The position numbers and the translations under genes are program-made. This document shows positions 5,582 through 7,330 of a stretch of 7,330 nt of DNA, piece after piece (within the stretch, counting starts at the first letter, position 1; each line of letters opens with the position of its first letter). Below the pieces are notes generated by a model. It did no database searches. It saw nothing but the letters and a program-made list of their open reading frames with translations, and was not told where the DNA came from. This DNA is from an uncultured Pirellula sp. (GTDB lineage: Bacteria; Planctomycetota; Planctomycetia; Pirellulales; Pirellulaceae): the NCBI GenBank assembly GCA_903837255.1, contig CAILTZ010000571.1, forward strand, positions 1 through 7,330. The letters are read 5' to 3'.

Positions 5582-6484
5582 TCAATCGCCCGAGAGCAAC
5601 TTGTGCAGATAGAAATGGTGGCGACCTAGTTTGCCACCATAGTTGCCGCCTGTGATCTTTCTAACACCCAATTCCCGCCCTACCTCACAGGCAGCCAAAA
5701 TCCCCACCCGCATGGCTTGGGCGATCGCATCGGGTGTAAGCCCATCAATCACCAGCTCCAGGCATGCGCTCGCTCGATCCGGTATTTCGCTAAAACCGAA
5801 ATCTTGCAAGGTTGGACAGAAAGCGTCGTTGGTCGATGCTCGAAGCGATTTGTACTTTGAACCAACCTTGGACCCGCTGCGAGCCACCCCTCCTGGGAAC
5901 GGGGCGATGCACCCGGGGACTTGCCGAATCGCTTGGACAGCTGCATCGCAGGCATGCAGAGCAGCGTGAATGGAGTCGGCTAGTACCAAAAAGTTTCCGC
6001 CACCGACCGCCTTGGTAGCATACACCGAGTCCTGACAAACAAATTCACCGTCCATCACTGGGATGCGCCAGTACCGCTCGGAACCAATCTTCTTCGAGAT
6101 CTGCTTGCCGTCCCCGAAATATCGAACGCGAGATCCCAAGGGGATCGGTCGGTTGCTCTCGAGCCCTGCGAAAACTGAGGTGCTCGGGCATGTAAGCACG
6201 CATTGCCCGACCCGCTTCTCGAGTTGTTTTTGAAGCGTCTCCTGGTTGATGCTAAATACCAGGACAGAGACGCCTGGACGTCCATCGGGTGTTTCCGATG
6301 GATTCAGTTCTCGTTCGATTCCAGCCTCGACACCACAGCCGATCACGCTGGTCGCAAAGCCCGTCATCGCCTCGCCAGCACGTAGGGCCCAGGCCGGCTC
6401 TGCAGCGGTAATGACGATCCGTGTGGCCAGCATGTCGAAAGCCTCAGCGAAGTTGTCGTCGATCGGAATGCCGTGTATTTCCAT
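5582..6484 (-). CDS. ftr: Formylmethanofuran:tetrahydromethanopterin N-formyltransferase
   Basis: Ftr (called FhcD in methylotrophic bacteria) moves a formyl group between tetrahydromethanopterin and methanofuran. In bacteria it runs toward formyl-methanofuran as part of formaldehyde oxidation to formate, in complex with FhcABC. The 300 residues equal the normal family length (about 295-300) with the two alpha/beta lobes of Ftr: N-terminal lobe about 1-147, C-terminal lobe about 148-298. Recognisable stretches are IDDNFAEAFDMLATRIVITA (8-27), GVEAGIE (51-57), RPGVSVLVFS (69-78), CVLTCPSTSVFAG (95-107), GGGNFLVLADS (161-171), FPGGVARSGSKVGSKY (196-211) and KITGGNYGGKLGRHHFYLH (276-294). The start ATG (complement of 6482-6484) has no Shine-Dalgarno sequence. 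No other gene of the pathway lies in the window: the gene downstream is convergent and the gene upstream is divergent, so it appears monocistronic. Planctomycetes are one of the few bacterial groups with this archaeal-type pathway. Confidence 0.95.
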   Translation of the reverse strand: MEIHGIPIDDNFAEAFDMLATRIVITAAEPAWALRAGEAMTGFATSVIGCGVEAGIERELNPSETPDGRPGVSVLVFSINQETLQKQLEKRVGQCVLTCPSTSVFAGLESNRPIPLGSRVRYFGDGKQISKKIGSERYWRIPVMDGEFVCQDSVYATKAVGGGNFLVLADSIHAALHACDAAVQAIRQVPGCIAPFPGGVARSGSKVGSKYKSLRASTNDAFCPTLQDFGFSEIPDRASACLELVIDGLTPDAIAQAMRVGILAACEVGRELGVRKITGGNYGGKLGRHHFYLHKLLSGD

Positions 6485-6724
6485 GTGCTAGCTGGTGTTG
6501 GTGACAGATTCCGGGGGGCTGGGTTACGAGGCCGCTAAGACACGATTTTTTTGTAGATTAGAGGTTTTTGCAAAGGTTCATCGACAAATCTTCATCGCCT
6601 TATGGCATTTCATCCCTCTTTTCGACCATAATTGAGGAGCTTGTTGATCCAAACATCGTAGCCCTCTGGGGATTCCGATGTTTGGAGGCCCGATCATTTT
6701 AGGAAAACGACAAACAAAGAACCT
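6485..6724. promoter_or_regulatory. Divergent intergenic region with promoters for ftr and the VWA gene
   Basis: These 240 bases separate two genes that point away from each other, so promoters for both should lie here. The stretch is richer in AT than its flanks (T-run at about 6545-6551, CATAAT at 6627-6632), but I see no convincing -35/-10 pair in either direction. The clearest structure is the inverted repeat listed separately. Confidence 0.5.
6648..6686. repeat. Perfect 11-bp inverted repeat upstream of the VWA gene
   Basis: TCCAAACATCG (6648-6658) is the exact reverse complement of CGATGTTTGGA (6676-6686), with a 17-base loop that itself contains CCCTCTGGG (6662-6670). The right arm ends 38 bases before the ATG at 6725. 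It may be an operator for a dimeric regulator or a leader RNA hairpin. There is no T-run on either strand, so it is not an ordinary intrinsic terminator. Confidence 0.65.
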
Positions 6725-7330
6725 ATGTTCAGCAAATTCCAGGTCGGTTTTGAGCACCCATGGATGCTGCTCTTGCTCGCCCTTGTGCCACTGACTTGGT
6801 GGCTCGGGAGCCGATCGCTTGCAGGCCTCGGGGCGACTCGTCGCATCCTGGCGTTAGTCTTTCGTAGCCTTGTCCTGCTCCTGATCATTCTGGCACTTGC
6901 AGGCATCCAGTGGATTTGGATCAGCGATCGACAAACCGTGATCTACCTGCTGGACCAAAGCGATTCGATTCCGGTCGCAAAGCGACAGTTGATGTTGCGG
7001 TTTGCCATCGATAGTGTCAAGCGACATCGGAGGGAAAAAAGACTCGATCGGGCAGGATTGATCCTCTTTGGCCGCGAGGCATCGATCGAGATTCCGCCCT
7101 TAGACGAAAATCTTCCACCGCTGAGCAAGCCTGAAAGCAATTTTGGAAAAGCCGATGCCACGAATCTCGAAGGTGCCCTGAAGCTTGCAGCCGCTAGTTT
7201 CTTGGAGGATTCGGCCAAGCGAATCGTGGTACTCACCGATGGCATTCAAACACTCGGGACCGCAGAGACCGCTGCCAAGCGGTTGGCAGAGACGGGGATC
7301 GGGATCGATGTTGTTCCGATCCGGTTGGAC
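6725..7330 (+). CDS. Membrane-anchored VWA-domain protein, N-terminal 202 residues (3' end outside window)
   Basis: The frame opens at ATG 6725 and has no stop before the window edge. Two hydrophobic helices (about 12-27 and 43-66) are followed by a von Willebrand factor A domain from about residue 71. The metal-binding MIDAS motif is intact: DxSxS at D77-S79-S81 in YLLDQSDSIP, the Thr at 146 in ATNLEGAL, and the Asp at 172 in VLTDG. This order resembles BatA/BatB-like proteins and the large planctomycete proteins that place a VWA domain and a glutamine amidotransferase-like domain behind two N-terminal helices. Such proteins are often next to MoxR-type ATPase and DUF58 genes, but those could only lie downstream, outside this window. 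The VWA domain should bind a partner protein through a metal ion, on the periplasmic or cytoplasmic side depending on helix orientation. No clear Shine-Dalgarno sequence is present; AGGA at 6701-6704 is too far away. Confidence 0.9.
   Translation, partial: MFSKFQVGFEHPWMLLLLALVPLTWWLGSRSLAGLGATRRILALVFRSLVLLLIILALAGIQWIWISDRQTVIYLLDQSDSIPVAKRQLMLRFAIDSVKRHRREKRLDRAGLILFGREASIEIPPLDENLPPLSKPESNFGKADATNLEGALKLAAASFLEDSAKRIVVLTDGIQTLGTAETAAKRLAETGIGIDVVPIRLD

Noticed and set aside
5643..5969. A 108-codon open frame on the plus strand opposite ftr.
   Set aside because: Ftr is full length and conserved on the other strand; the plus-strand product shows no domain or ribosome binding site.
1..7330. 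Search for tRNA or rRNA genes, CRISPR repeats, insertion sequences and attachment sites.
   Set aside because: I saw no cloverleaf, regular direct repeats, transposase motifs or terminal repeats; almost all bases belong to housekeeping-type genes.

Overview
The window looks like chromosomal DNA from a planctomycete, most likely of the Pirellula/Rhodopirellula type. This rests on three things: moderate GC, a caa3-type cytochrome oxidase cluster with unusually His-rich small subunits, and a bacterial gene for formylmethanofuran:tetrahydromethanopterin formyltransferase (Ftr/FhcD) beside a membrane-anchored VWA protein of a kind common in planctomycetes. Most genes lack a clear Shine-Dalgarno sequence, which also fits. 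The assignment is inference; there is no rRNA or marker gene here to fix it.

Region 1 (1-2210, + strand) is the end of a respiratory operon. It holds the C-terminal part of cytochrome c oxidase subunit I (ctaD), a long subunit III (ctaE) and a subunit IV-like protein (ctaF), and closes with a textbook intrinsic terminator with a TTCG loop. Together these encode the catalytic core and small membrane subunits of a haem-copper terminal oxidase.

Region 2 (2260-4339, + strand) is a compact three-gene run: a LOG-family Rossmann-fold nucleotide phosphoribohydrolase, a sugar phosphate isomerase/epimerase-like TIM-barrel protein, and a small secreted protein of unknown function. Gaps are about 31 and 18 bases, and the second and third genes have good Shine-Dalgarno sequences, so co-transcription is likely. 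A short hairpin follows the third stop codon.

Region 3 (4415-5572, + strand) is an exported aldose 1-epimerase (galactose mutarotase) with complete active-site motifs. It converges, with a 9-base gap, on region 4 (5582-6484, - strand), a full-length Ftr/FhcD of the H4MPT-linked one-carbon pathway, standing apart from any other gene of that pathway within the window.

Region 5 (6485-7330) is a 240-base divergent intergenic stretch carrying a perfect 11-bp inverted repeat, followed by the N-terminal 202 residues of a two-helix membrane protein with a VWA domain and intact MIDAS motif, cut by the window end.

I see no convincing new multi-gene system, mobile element, CRISPR array or RNA gene. 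The most notable points are the large His-rich, apparently membrane-spanning insertion in subunit III together with His-rich N termini on subunits III and IV, the isolated ftr gene, a missing metal-ligand Asp in the TIM-barrel protein, and the inverted repeat before the VWA gene.
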